64,000 nt of DNA from contig NZ_JAAVIY010000006.1 in NCBI RefSeq assembly GCF_014748335.1, forward strand, positions 62,001 to 126,000, given 5' to 3'. This document shows positions 1 to 8,321 of the stretch, piece by piece; the stretch's first letter is position 1, and each line of letters starts with the position of its first letter. Both the position numbers and the translations under genes were made by a program. The notes under the pieces were generated by a model that saw only the letters and a list, made by a program, of their open reading frames with translations, was not told where the DNA came from and did no database searches. The stretch is from Flavobacterium selenitireducens (GTDB lineage: Bacteria > Bacteroidota > Bacteroidia > Flavobacteriales > Flavobacteriaceae).

Positions 1-56
1 TTACCGACACCGGTTGGAACATTATTGACTAAATTTACAAGCGTGGTAAAAGTACT

Positions 57-575
57 ATGTTTTTGAGCTCGCTGAAGAACCTTTTCACGAAAAAAATCGT
101 TAAAAATAGCCTGTCGAATGTTAAGCCGGATGAAGCCGGCCAGCGTGTCGCAACAGTCGGGATCATATTTGACGAAACCTATTTCTACGAAAAGGACGCG
201 ATAGTAAACGCTTTGGAATCCGAAGGTATCGACACCCAAAATATCGACGTTCTGGTATTCAAGAACCGCATCCGGAAACAGGAAGTTTTTGATTATCCCG
301 TATTCAGCCACAAGGATCTGAGCTGGCAGGCCACGTTCCGCAGTTCTCACGTCAAAGATTTTATAGAAAAGCCGTTTGATCTGTTGATCAACTATTACGA
401 CATCGAGAAATCGGCGTTGATGGTCGTCACGAATTTGTCGAAAGCCAGGTTCAAGGTCGGGTTCGCATCCGTCAACAAAAAACTCAACCATTTCATGATA
501 GACACCCAGGCCGAAAATCACGAGGTCTTCTTGTCTGAACTATTCAAATACCTCAAAATACTTAACAAGCTGTAA
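57..575 (+). CDS. DUF6913-type conserved protein upstream of dapA
   Basis: A 172-residue soluble protein with no signal peptide or membrane segment. It resembles the uncharacterised family that precedes dapA in flavobacteria (DUF6913, from memory). The first 20 residues are basic; the rest alternates helices and strands, with a segment [20 protein letters not shown] around residues 103-122. No catalytic motif is recognisable. It ends 2 bases before dapA, so the two are probably co-transcribed. A TAAATTTA box (30-37) lies just upstream, one base off the Bacteroidota -7 consensus, but no -33 element has the right spacing. The function is unknown; the link to lysine or peptidoglycan precursor synthesis rests only on position. 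Confidence 0.85.
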   Translation: MFLSSLKNLFTKKIVKNSLSNVKPDEAGQRVATVGIIFDETYFYEKDAIVNALESEGIDTQNIDVLVFKNRIRKQEVFDYPVFSHKDLSWQATFRSSHVKDFIEKPFDLLINYYDIEKSALMVVTNLSKARFKVGFASVNKKLNHFMIDTQAENHEVFLSELFKYLKILNKL

Positions 576-577
576 CC

Positions 578-1477
578 ATGCAATCACTTATCGGTACAGG
601 CGTCGCGCTTGTCACTCCATTCAAGAAGGATTTTTCTGTTGACGTCGAGGCTCTCAAGCGCATCGTGTCGCATCAAATAGAAAACGGCATCGACTACCTC
701 GTCGTGCTCGGAACTACAGGCGAAAGTGCCACGCTCACCAAGAAGGAAAAGGAACTCGTCATCACGACCGTGATCGAGGCAAATGCGTCGCGACTGCCGT
801 TGGTTTTGGGCGTTGGCGGCTACAATACCGCGGAAGTTGTCGAAGAACTCAAAACGCGAGACTTGTCGAAATTCGAGGCCGTGCTTTCTGTTTCCCCATT
901 CTACAACAAGCCTACCCAAGAAGGGATTTACCAGCATTTCAAGACGGTTGCCGAAGCTTCTCCGATTCCTGTGATCCTGTATAATGTTCCGGGGCGGACG
1001 GCGAGCAATATGTTGCCCGCGACGGTGCTGCGTCTCGCAAAGGATTTCGACAATGTCGTGGCCATTAAAGAGGCGGCCGGCGATATCGTACAGGCGATGC
1101 GCCTTATCCAGCACAAACCCGAGGGTTTCCTCGTAATTTCAGGCGACGATGCAATTACCCTTCCGATGGTTTTGGCTGGCGGAAGCGGCGTGATTTCGGT
1201 CATAGCCGAAGGTTTTCCAAGGCAATTTTCAGACATGGTGCGATTGGGGCTTGAACGCCGTGCGGACGAAGCCTACAAAATCCATTACGGACTTCTCGAT
1301 GCGATCGACATGATCTTCGAGCAGGGCAATCCCGCAGGGATCAAAGCGGTGCTCAAAACGCTCGGCCTGTCTGAAAATACGGTGCGTTTACCGCTTGTAA
1401 CGGCGACGGACGATCTGGCGTCCCGTTTGGAATCGTTTACGAAAAATGCGGGAATCCGCTCTGAAGCGAACGTCTGA
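578..1477 (+). CDS. dapA: 4-hydroxy-tetrahydrodipicolinate synthase DapA
   Basis: This cytoplasmic aldolase condenses pyruvate with aspartate semialdehyde, the first committed step of the diaminopimelate/lysine pathway. The 299-residue length fits the TIM-barrel DapA family. Visible hallmarks are the GTTGES substrate loop (45-50), the catalytic Tyr135 in LYNVPGR, the Schiff-base Lys164 in AIKEAAGD, and the ISGDD segment near 188. The ATG follows the upstream DUF6913 stop by 2 bases, indicating an operon. Nothing in the sequence suggests a feedback riboswitch. The assignment is firm; a related N-acetylneuraminate lyase is less likely given the motifs. Confidence 0.97.
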   Translation: MQSLIGTGVALVTPFKKDFSVDVEALKRIVSHQIENGIDYLVVLGTTGESATLTKKEKELVITTVIEANASRLPLVLGVGGYNTAEVVEELKTRDLSKFEAVLSVSPFYNKPTQEGIYQHFKTVAEASPIPVILYNVPGRTASNMLPATVLRLAKDFDNVVAIKEAAGDIVQAMRLIQHKPEGFLVISGDDAITLPMVLAGGSGVISVIAEGFPRQFSDMVRLGLERRADEAYKIHYGLLDAIDMIFEQGNPAGIKAVLKTLGLSENTVRLPLVTATDDLASRLESFTKNAGIRSEANV

Positions 1478-1496
1478 AGCATGCAAAAATTAAATT

Positions 1497-1525
1497 TTGC
1501 CGTACTGATATATTGACTACATTTG
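1497..1525 (+). promoter_or_regulatory. Bacteroidota-type promoter for the bamD operon
   Basis: TTG at 1497-1499, an 18-base spacer and TACATTTG at 1518-1525 match the Bacteroidota housekeeping consensus (TTG-N17-23-TAnnTTTG). Transcription would start near 1532 and leave a leader of about 50 bases before bamD. It lies in the only gap between dapA and bamD. Confidence 0.7.
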
Positions 1526-1582
1526 CGGTTGGTTTTTAAATGGCGCCAACCGCCCTGAAATAAGAGTAAAACCTAGATTTTG

Positions 1583-2377
1583 ATGAAGAGATTTTTCATT
1601 TTGATGCTGTCCGCCTCGCTTTTGGTTTCCTGCAGCGAATACCAAAAAGCGTTGAAAAGCGAAGACAGCGGATTGAAATACGCCCAGGCCGAAAAAAAAT
1701 ACAACGACGGAAAGTACAATAAAGCAATTCGTCTTTTTGAACAAATGGCCCCGAATTACAAAGGGAAACCACAGGCCGAAAAGATGTTTTACATGTTCGC
1801 CCAATCGTATTATAAAACGGAACAATACATTCTTGCGGGTTACCAGTTTGAGACATTCGCAGCAAGTTATCCCAGAAGTGAAAAGGCGGAAGAAGCGTTA
1901 TATCTTTCGGCCAAGAGCTACGCTAATACATCGGCTCGTTACACACTTGACCAGGTCGATACCGACAAGGCCATCGACAAGCTCCAGGCATTCATCGATA
2001 AATATCCGGATTCCGAATATCTGAAGGAAGCCAATGAAACGATGAAGGTGTTGCGCGAAAAACTGGAGAAGAAAGCGTATGAAATTGCGTATGGTTACAA
2101 CAAGATTTCCGATTATAAATCGGCTATCGTAGCCTTCGATAACTTCATTGCCGATTATCCGGGCACGCCGTTTCGCGAAAAAGCGCTTTATTACCGATTT
2201 GATTCCTCTTACCGATTGGCGGTAAACAGCGTCCCTTCGAAGATGGAGGAGCGTCTGAACCAGGCAAAGGGAGCATACAACAACCTGCTCAAGTTCTACC
2301 CGAACTCCGAATACAAAAAAGAAGCCGACGAAATGTTGGCCAAAATCGATACAGACTTAAAACAATTTGCTAAATAA
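1583..2377 (+). CDS. bamD: Outer membrane protein assembly factor BamD
   Basis: A 264-residue lipoprotein with an N-terminal lipobox (SASLLVSC, Cys about residue 16) and repeated tetratricopeptide helices, for example YNDGKYNKAIRLFEQM and DYPGTPFREKALYY. This is the BamD/YfiO architecture: an essential periplasmic TPR lipoprotein that works with BamA to fold outer-membrane beta-barrels. The ATG at 1583 is preferred; a TTG one codon earlier would merely prefix another Met. A consensus promoter lies about 60 bases upstream. rpoZ follows 6 bases after the stop, and the bamD-rpoZ-coaBC order is a familiar Bacteroidota arrangement. Confidence 0.93.
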   Translation: MKRFFILMLSASLLVSCSEYQKALKSEDSGLKYAQAEKKYNDGKYNKAIRLFEQMAPNYKGKPQAEKMFYMFAQSYYKTEQYILAGYQFETFAASYPRSEKAEEALYLSAKSYANTSARYTLDQVDTDKAIDKLQAFIDKYPDSEYLKEANETMKVLREKLEKKAYEIAYGYNKISDYKSAIVAFDNFIADYPGTPFREKALYYRFDSSYRLAVNSVPSKMEERLNQAKGAYNNLLKFYPNSEYKKEADEMLAKIDTDLKQFAK

Positions 2378-2383
2378 GAAACC

Positions 2384-2701
2384 ATGGATTTAAAGAAGAC
2401 GAATGCTCCGGTAAATACGGTTACCTATAACAAGACTCAAATCGAGGAGGCTACCGGAAACATCTATGAAGCGATCACCATCATGGCCAAAAGGGCGAAT
2501 CAGATCAATTCCGAAATCAAAAAAGAATTGACCGACAAACTCGAAGAATTCGCCACATATAATGACAGCCTTGAGGAAATCTTTGAAAACAAGGAGCAAA
2601 TCGAGGTTTCCAAATTCTACGAAAAACTTCCGAAGCCGCATGCTTTGGCTGTTCAGGAGTGGATGGACGAGAAAATCTACTATCGCGACACTACAAAATA
2701 A
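2384..2701 (+). CDS. rpoZ: DNA-directed RNA polymerase subunit omega (Bacteroidota type)
   Basis: A 105-residue protein of the RpoZ/Rpb6 family as found in Bacteroidota. It is longer and more divergent than the proteobacterial omega subunit. The core segment ATGNIYEAITIMAKRANQIN (about 24-43) corresponds to the conserved omega helix that clamps the beta-prime C-terminus. The remainder is acidic and helical. It sits between bamD (6-base gap) and coaBC (4-base gap), the usual flavobacterial context, which strengthens an assignment that sequence alone would leave less certain. Confidence 0.88.
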   Translation: MDLKKTNAPVNTVTYNKTQIEEATGNIYEAITIMAKRANQINSEIKKELTDKLEEFATYNDSLEEIFENKEQIEVSKFYEKLPKPHALAVQEWMDEKIYYRDTTK

Positions 2702-2705
2702 GACC

Positions 2706-3947
2706 ATGTCGGTATTAAGCGGTAAAAAAATCGTCCTGGGCATCTCCGGTGGGATTGCCGCTTACAAGACAGCCTCGCTTGTGCGACTCTTGGTCAAGGC
2801 TGGGGCCGAAGTCAGGGTAGTCATGACGCCATCCGCAAAGGATTTCGTCACGCCGTTGACGCTTTCGACGTTGTCCAAAAACCCGGTTTTTTCCTCGTTT
2901 TACAACGACGATGAAAAAGAGGCGGACTCGAGCCGCAATGGCGAACAGGCGCTTGCGCAATGGAACAATCATGTCGAACTTGGCCTTTGGGCCGACTTGA
3001 TGCTTATCGCTCCGGCTACGGCTAATACCTTATCAAAAATGGCAACCGGGAATTCCGATAATTTCCTGGTTGCCGTTTATCTTTCCGCCAAATGCCCGGT
3101 TTACTTCGCACCGGCTATGGATCTCGACATGTATACACATCCGTCTACGCTCGGCAGTTTCCAAAGGTTGCAACAGTTCGGCAATGTCATGATCCCCGCC
3201 GAATCCGGAGAGCTCGCCAGCGGATTGATAGGGCAGGGCAGGATGGCCGAACCTGAAAATATAGTATCGTTCCTCGAATCGGATATCGCCTCCAAACTTC
3301 CGCTAAAGGGAAAAAAAATACTCGTTACCGCCGGTCCTACATACGAAGCGATCGATCCTGTGCGTTTCATAGGAAACCATTCGTCAGGAAAAATGGGTTA
3401 CGACATCGCCAAAGAGGCTGCATCTGCCGGAGCTGAGGTCATTTTAGTTTCGGGTCCGACGCATCTCACGCTTCAAAAATCGGGTGTGGAAGTCATTCGT
3501 GTCACGTCTGCCCAACAAATGTACGAGGCTTGCCACGCGCATTTTGCCGATGTCGATGTAGCCGTTGCCGCGGCAGCCGTAGCCGATTATCGTCCGAAGA
3601 AAGCCGCCGACCAGAAAATCAAGAAGACAGCAGCCGAATTCGCTATCGAACTGGAAAAGACCCAAGACATCCTGGCGTCGCTTGGCCAGATCAAGCAGTC
3701 ACAGTATCTCATTGGTTTTGCGCTTGAAACCGAAAATGAAATCGCAAATGCGGAGCAAAAAATCCGCAAAAAAAACTTAGATTTGATCGTGCTCAATTCG
3801 CTGCGCGACCAAGGCGCAGGTTTTGGTCACGAGACGAATAAAGTGACGTTCATCGATAAGGATTTCAATCGGGAAAGCCACGATCTCAAGAGCAAAGAAG
3901 CCGTCGCATCCGACATCATACACAAAATCATCGCCCATTATGCGTAA
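2706..3947 (+). CDS. coaBC: Bifunctional CoaBC (phosphopantothenoylcysteine synthetase/decarboxylase)
   Basis: This 413-residue cytoplasmic fusion enzyme makes 4'-phosphopantetheine for coenzyme A. The N-terminal CoaC half (about 1-190) is a flavoprotein decarboxylase with GISGGIAAYK (about 11-20) and a PAMDLDMY segment replacing the usual PAMN. The C-terminal CoaB half carries VTAGPTYEAIDPVRFIGNHS and AAAVADYRPKK. The reading frame is open further upstream, but the ATG at 2706, 4 bases after rpoZ, is the natural start because the extension lies inside rpoZ. The stop overlaps the DUF4835 start by 8 bases. coaE, the last CoA step, lies 8 kb away. Confidence 0.96.
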   Translation: MSVLSGKKIVLGISGGIAAYKTASLVRLLVKAGAEVRVVMTPSAKDFVTPLTLSTLSKNPVFSSFYNDDEKEADSSRNGEQALAQWNNHVELGLWADLMLIAPATANTLSKMATGNSDNFLVAVYLSAKCPVYFAPAMDLDMYTHPSTLGSFQRLQQFGNVMIPAESGELASGLIGQGRMAEPENIVSFLESDIASKLPLKGKKILVTAGPTYEAIDPVRFIGNHSSGKMGYDIAKEAASAGAEVILVSGPTHLTLQKSGVEVIRVTSAQQMYEACHAHFADVDVAVAAAAVADYRPKKAADQKIKKTAAEFAIELEKTQDILASLGQIKQSQYLIGFALETENEIANAEQKIRKKNLDLIVLNSLRDQGAGFGHETNKVTFIDKDFNRESHDLKSKEAVASDIIHKIIAHYA

Positions 3948-4827
3948 GATATTTTTTATAGTTTCCGTATTATCGACTATCGCCATGAGCGCCCAGGAAC
4001 TCAATTGCCGCGTCACGGTCAACGCCGAGAAAGTGGGATCGACGAACAACCAGGTATTCAAAACCCTGGAAACGGCCCTTAACGATTTCGTGAACCGCAC
4101 CGATTGGACGGGTCAGGGCTATCAGGCCAACGAGCGCATCAATTGTTCGATGTTCATCAACGTGACGGGATACAATTCGGGTGCGTTTGCCGCGAGCATC
4201 CAGGTGCAGTCGGCCCGTCCGATCTTCAATTCGAGTTATTCGTCTCCCGTCCTGAATTTCAACGACAGGGATTTTAATTTCGAATATGTCGAATTCCAGA
4301 ATCTTACGTTCAATCCGAACAGCTACGATTCCAACCTGATTTCGACGATTGCATTTTATTGCTACATGATGATCGGAATGGATGCCGATACGTTCGCTCC
4401 AAGCGGAGGCACGTCTTATTTCGAGATTGCCCAGGATGTCGCGAGCATCGCCCAACAAGGAGGAGCCAAGGGTTGGAGCCAATCCGATGGTATGCAAAAT
4501 CGCTTTTTTCTCATCAACGATATGATGTCGTCTACGTTTGAACCGTTCCGTCAGGCAATGTACGAATACCATTTTTTGGGCTTGGATAAGATGGCCACTG
4601 ATACCAAGTCGGGAAAAGAAGGTGTGAAACAGGCGTTGGCGACGCTGAACGAAGTCTCCAAGGTGCGTCCGAATGCGTTTTTGACGCGCATCTTTTTCGA
4701 CGCCAAGTCCGATGAATTGGTCGGGATATTTTCCGGCGGTCCCAACATTCCGATTTCCGATGTCGTGGAAAACCTGAACCGCCTCTCGCCGTTGAATGCG
4801 AGTAAGTGGGCGAATATTAAATTTTAA
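3940..4827 (+). CDS. DUF4835 family protein, PorD-like T9SS-associated protein
   Basis: A 295-residue exported protein with a signal peptide ending near MSAQ (residue 19) and no further membrane segment. It matches the DUF4835 family, which some databases name type IX secretion system protein PorD. A central stretch IAFYCYMMIGMDADTFAPSG (about 135-154) is typical of the family. It overlaps coaBC by 8 bases and precedes recN, the order I know from other flavobacteria. Its product is expected in the periplasm or at the outer membrane. The family assignment is strong; the role in secretion is established knowledge only in outline. Confidence 0.85.
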   Translation: MRKIFFIVSVLSTIAMSAQELNCRVTVNAEKVGSTNNQVFKTLETALNDFVNRTDWTGQGYQANERINCSMFINVTGYNSGAFAASIQVQSARPIFNSSYSSPVLNFNDRDFNFEYVEFQNLTFNPNSYDSNLISTIAFYCYMMIGMDADTFAPSGGTSYFEIAQDVASIAQQGGAKGWSQSDGMQNRFFLINDMMSSTFEPFRQAMYEYHFLGLDKMATDTKSGKEGVKQALATLNEVSKVRPNAFLTRIFFDAKSDELVGIFSGGPNIPISDVVENLNRLSPLNASKWANIKF

Positions 4828-5320
4828 TTTGAAAATTTAAAAATTAGCGAATTAGCGAATTAGCGAATTTGACGTTACCTTTAACACTCTTGTAATTATT
4901 TACAATCGCTAATTCATAAGTTCGCTAAATACGTAAATACGTAAATTTGCTATTACACATTCGCTAATTCGCTAATTCGCTAATTCAAATATTCGCTAAT
5001 TCGCTAATTTACACATTTGCTAATTCGCTAATTCACACATTCGCTAATTCAAAGTTCGCTAAATACGTAAATTCGCTATTACATATTCGCTAATTCATAA
5101 GTTCGCTAAATACGTAACTTTGATATTACACATTCGCTAATTCGCTAATTTATACATTCGCTAATTCGCTAATTCGCTAATTTACACATTCGCTAATTCA
5201 CTAATTCACACATTCGCTAATTCGCTAATTCACACATTCGCTAATTATCTAATTATCTAATTATCTAATTATCTAATTATCTAATTGCCCAATTACCAAT
5301 TACCCAATTTTCAAATTAAC
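4828..5320. repeat. AATTAGCGAATT/AATTCGCTAATT repeat block, locus 1
   Basis: About 490 bases between the DUF4835 gene and recN hold no gene. The left edge (4842-4870) has three tandem AATTAGCG units; from about 4962 on the complementary orientation, TTCGCTAA, is repeated many times. It is interspersed with CACACATT, CATAAGTTCGCTAAATACG and, near 5246-5282, five ATCTAATT units. The two arms are inverted relative to each other and could form a long imperfect hairpin. Similar blocks occur at 19031-19150 and 21518-21683. No ORF or promoter is evident, although recN must be transcribed through or from this block. Confidence 0.9.
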
Positions 5321-5333
5321 CCTCTACGCCAAA

Positions 5334-6986
5334 ATGATCCGTCACCTTACCATCGAAAACTTCGCCCTGATCGAAAAATTGTCCATTGATTTTTCAAGTG
5401 GATTTACGATAATTACCGGAGAAACCGGAGCGGGTAAGTCCATACTTCTAGGTGCTTTGGGATTAGTTTTGGGTAAGCGCGCCGATTTGTCCTCATTGAA
5501 AAACAAAGACGAAAAGTGCATTGTGGAAGCCCACTTTGAACTTCCGGCTTATGGGTTACGGCCGTTTTTTGAATCCAAGGATTTCGATTACGACGACCAG
5601 ACGATCATACGACGAGAGATTCTCCCATCGGGAAAGTCGCGCGCATTTGTAAACGACAGCCCGGTAAACATCCAGGATTTACAGGAATTGGGCGCGTTTC
5701 TCATCGACATACATTCCCAACACCAAACGTTGTCGTTGTCTGAGGAAGAATTCCAGTTCAGGATTATCGACGCCATTGCCGCCAACGGACAAAACCTTTC
5801 GGATTACCAACACCATCTTAAGGTATACCGTCAGCACAGGTCGGAACTTACCGCTTTCCAGGAGAAATTACAGCAGTCGCTCAAAGAGCACGATTACAAT
5901 GCGTTTCTTTTCGAGGAGTTGAGTGCCGCCAACCTCAAAGCCGGAGAGCAGGAGGAACTTGAAACCGCTTACGAGCAACTCAACAACGTCGAGTTCATAC
6001 GCGAGACGCTGGAAAAGTCGATTGGCTTGGCTACAGACGAAACCTACGGAATTTTGTCCAATTTAAGGGAGATGCGGGCGGCGGTTCAAAAATTGTCAGG
6101 TTTTTCGGAAGATTTCCGCCTGTTGTCCGAACGTCTTGACAGCGCTTCGATTGAATTGGACGACATCGCCTCGGAACTCGACCGGGCATCCGAAAACCTC
6201 AATCAGGATCCCGAACAGCTAGAAATCGTCAACCAAAAATTACAGGCGATTTACAACCTCCAGAAAAAACACGGAGTATCAACCGTAACGGAATTGCTTG
6301 CGATACAGTCCGAACTCGAGAGCAAGACGGCATCGGCAGAGGAAATCGAAAACCGGATAGGGGAACTCCAACTGCTGATATCCGATTCCGAAAAACGACT
6401 CGATGTGATTGCCGAAGGCCTCAGTGCCAACCGTCAAAAGGCGATCCCGGAACTCAATTCGCAACTCGTGGCAATCCTGGCCCAGCTCGGCATGCCGGAC
6501 GCCCGTTTCAAAATTGAGGTTACCAACGGACAGAATTATCTTTCAAACGGAAAAGACGAATTGCTGTTTCATTTCGCCGCAAACAAAGGCTCGAGTTTCG
6601 GGTCGCTTAAAAAAGTCGCATCCGGAGGTGAAATGTCGCGAATTATGCTCGCAGTGAAATCGGTGCTGGCGCAATATTCAAAGCTTCCGTCGATTATTTT
6701 TGACGAGATCGATACCGGTGTTTCGGGTGAGATTGCTCACAAAATGGCCGAGATCATGTTTTCGATGAGCCGCAATATGCAGGTTTTCTCGATTACGCAT
6801 CTTCCGCAGATCGCTGCCAAAGGCGACCGTCATTTCAAAGTGTTCAAAAGATCGGACGCGCAAACCACCACATCCGAAATCAAATTGCTTGACAAAGAGG
6901 AAAGAGTGGTCGAAATTGCCCAAATGCTGTCCGGTTCGGTGGTTTCCGACTCGGCTATTAATCACGCGAAAGCTTTGTTGAACTAA
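5334..6986 (+). CDS. recN: DNA repair protein RecN
   Basis: A 550-residue SMC-like ATPase that acts in recombinational repair of double-strand breaks. The N-terminal ATPase lobe has the P-loop GETGAGKS (29-36). A long coiled coil spans roughly residues 150-370. The C-terminal lobe has the ABC-type signature ASGGEMSRIMLA (about 430) and Walker B SIIFDEIDTGVSG (about 455). Length and order are standard for RecN. It begins directly after the repeat block and carries the fabV promoter over its last codons. No LexA-type site is evident upstream. Confidence 0.96.
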   Translation: MIRHLTIENFALIEKLSIDFSSGFTIITGETGAGKSILLGALGLVLGKRADLSSLKNKDEKCIVEAHFELPAYGLRPFFESKDFDYDDQTIIRREILPSGKSRAFVNDSPVNIQDLQELGAFLIDIHSQHQTLSLSEEEFQFRIIDAIAANGQNLSDYQHHLKVYRQHRSELTAFQEKLQQSLKEHDYNAFLFEELSAANLKAGEQEELETAYEQLNNVEFIRETLEKSIGLATDETYGILSNLREMRAAVQKLSGFSEDFRLLSERLDSASIELDDIASELDRASENLNQDPEQLEIVNQKLQAIYNLQKKHGVSTVTELLAIQSELESKTASAEEIENRIGELQLLISDSEKRLDVIAEGLSANRQKAIPELNSQLVAILAQLGMPDARFKIEVTNGQNYLSNGKDELLFHFAANKGSSFGSLKKVASGGEMSRIMLAVKSVLAQYSKLPSIIFDEIDTGVSGEIAHKMAEIMFSMSRNMQVFSITHLPQIAAKGDRHFKVFKRSDAQTTTSEIKLLDKEERVVEIAQMLSGSVVSDSAINHAKALLN

Positions 6987-7005
6987 AAAAACAAGCCTAT
7001 ATTTG
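6978..7005 (+). promoter_or_regulatory. Consensus promoter for fabV
   Basis: TTG (6978-6980), a 17-base spacer and TATATTTG (6998-7005) exactly fit the Bacteroidota consensus. The -33 element lies inside the last codons of recN. The fabV ATG is 22 bases after the -7 box, so fabV can be expressed independently of recN. Confidence 0.75.
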
Positions 7006-7027
7006 TTATGGTAAAATTCTATTTTTT

Positions 7028-8221
7028 ATGATCATACAACCCAGAATGCGGGGCTTTATTTGCCTGACCGCACATCCGGAAGGAGCTGAGAAGAACGTCA
7101 GGGAACAAATCGAATATATAAAAGGGAAAGGCGAAGTTGCCGGAGGTCCTAAAAAGGCGCTCATCATCGGCGCTTCTACAGGTTTCGGATTGGCCTCCCG
7201 CATTTCCGCAGCTTACGGCTCGGGCGCTTCGACGATAGGCGTCTTCTTTGAAAAAGAGCCGTCGGAAGGAAAGACTGCCTCGCCGGGCTGGTACAATTCC
7301 GCAGCGTTCGAAAAATTGGCGCAAGCCGACGGTTTGTATGCTAAAAGTATCAATGGAGACGCGTTTTCCGATGAAATCAAGCAGCAAACCATCGACCTGA
7401 TCAAGAAAGATTTGGGACAGGTGGACCTCGTAATTTACAGTTTGGCGTCTCCGGTGCGCACCAATCCGAGAACAGGCGTTACGCATCGTTCGGTTTTGAA
7501 GCCGATCGGACAAACCTATACCAACAAAACCGTCGATTTCCATACAGGGAAAGTTTCAGAGGTTTCGATAACGCCCGCAAACGATGAGGACATTGCCAAT
7601 ACGGTGGCCGTCATGGGCGGGGAGGATTGGAAATGGTGGATTGAGGATTTGAAAAAAGCAGGCGTCTTGGCCGAAAACGTCTTGACGTTGGCTTATTCAT
7701 ATATTGGCCCGGAACTGACGGAAGCCGTTTATCGCAAAGGTACGATCGGACGCGCAAAGGACGATCTCGAAGCGACGGCATTCACGATTTCGGACCATCT
7801 TAAAGATCTCAACGGGAAAGCGTTTGTTTCTGTCAACAAAGCACTCGTGACACAGGCCAGTTCCGCTATTCCCGTAATTCCACTTTATATTTCGCTGTTG
7901 TTCCGTACGATGAAGGAAGCCGGCACGCACGAAGGAACGATCGAACAGATCGACCGTTTGTTCCGCGAACGATTGTATACGGAATCTGATGTTCCTGTCG
8001 ATGAAAAAGGCAGGATACGCATAGACGATTGGGAAATGGACAAAGACATACAGGAAAAGGTGGCCGAACTCTGGAAGACCGCCGATACCGATACGCTGCC
8101 GGAGTTAGGCGATTTGAAAGGCTACAGCCATGAATTCCATAAACTTTTCGGGTTCGAGATGGACGGTGTCGACTATGATACCGATGCCGATGAGATGGTT
8201 TGGGTACAAAGTCTCAGATAA
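7028..8221 (+). CDS. fabV: Enoyl-[acyl-carrier-protein] reductase FabV
   Basis: A 397-residue NADH-dependent reductase that carries out the last step of each fatty-acid elongation cycle. It belongs to the large FabV class rather than the shorter FabI. The cofactor-binding motif GASTGFGLASR (48-58) and the class-specific Tyr-x8-Lys pair, Tyr235 and Lys244 in VYRKGTIGRAK, are intact. Length is typical. The enzyme is cytoplasmic. It has its own consensus promoter and is closed by a hairpin terminator, so it is probably monocistronic. FabV proteins are known for tolerance to triclosan, but that is a family property and was not read from this sequence. Confidence 0.96.
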   Translation: MIIQPRMRGFICLTAHPEGAEKNVREQIEYIKGKGEVAGGPKKALIIGASTGFGLASRISAAYGSGASTIGVFFEKEPSEGKTASPGWYNSAAFEKLAQADGLYAKSINGDAFSDEIKQQTIDLIKKDLGQVDLVIYSLASPVRTNPRTGVTHRSVLKPIGQTYTNKTVDFHTGKVSEVSITPANDEDIANTVAVMGGEDWKWWIEDLKKAGVLAENVLTLAYSYIGPELTEAVYRKGTIGRAKDDLEATAFTISDHLKDLNGKAFVSVNKALVTQASSAIPVIPLYISLLFRTMKEAGTHEGTIEQIDRLFRERLYTESDVPVDEKGRIRIDDWEMDKDIQEKVAELWKTADTDTLPELGDLKGYSHEFHKLFGFEMDGVDYDTDADEMVWVQSLR

Positions 8222-8240
8222 TTTGTAACAATCGATATTT

Positions 8241-8280
8241 AAAAAAAAGCGCTTCCAGGTTTGGGAGCGTTTTTTTATTT
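8241..8280 (+). terminator. Rho-independent terminator after fabV
   Basis: AAAAAAGCGCTTCC, a short loop and GGGAGCGTTTTTTT form a GC-rich hairpin followed by a T tract 20 bases after the fabV stop. Confidence 0.8.
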
Positions 8281-8321
8281 CCTAAATTTAACGCTCACTA
8301 ATTCACATAACCCATTATTTT

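Noticed and set aside
2562..2705. Upstream extension of coaBC
   Set aside because: It lies within rpoZ in another frame; the CoaC domain begins at 2706.
3970..4572. Minus-strand frame of 200 codons inside the DUF4835 gene
   Set aside because: The composition is that of an antisense frame and the plus-strand family match is clear.
4828..5320. Repeat block considered as a CRISPR array
   Set aside because: Units are of 8-20 bases, without constant spacers of 30 bases, and no cas gene is present.
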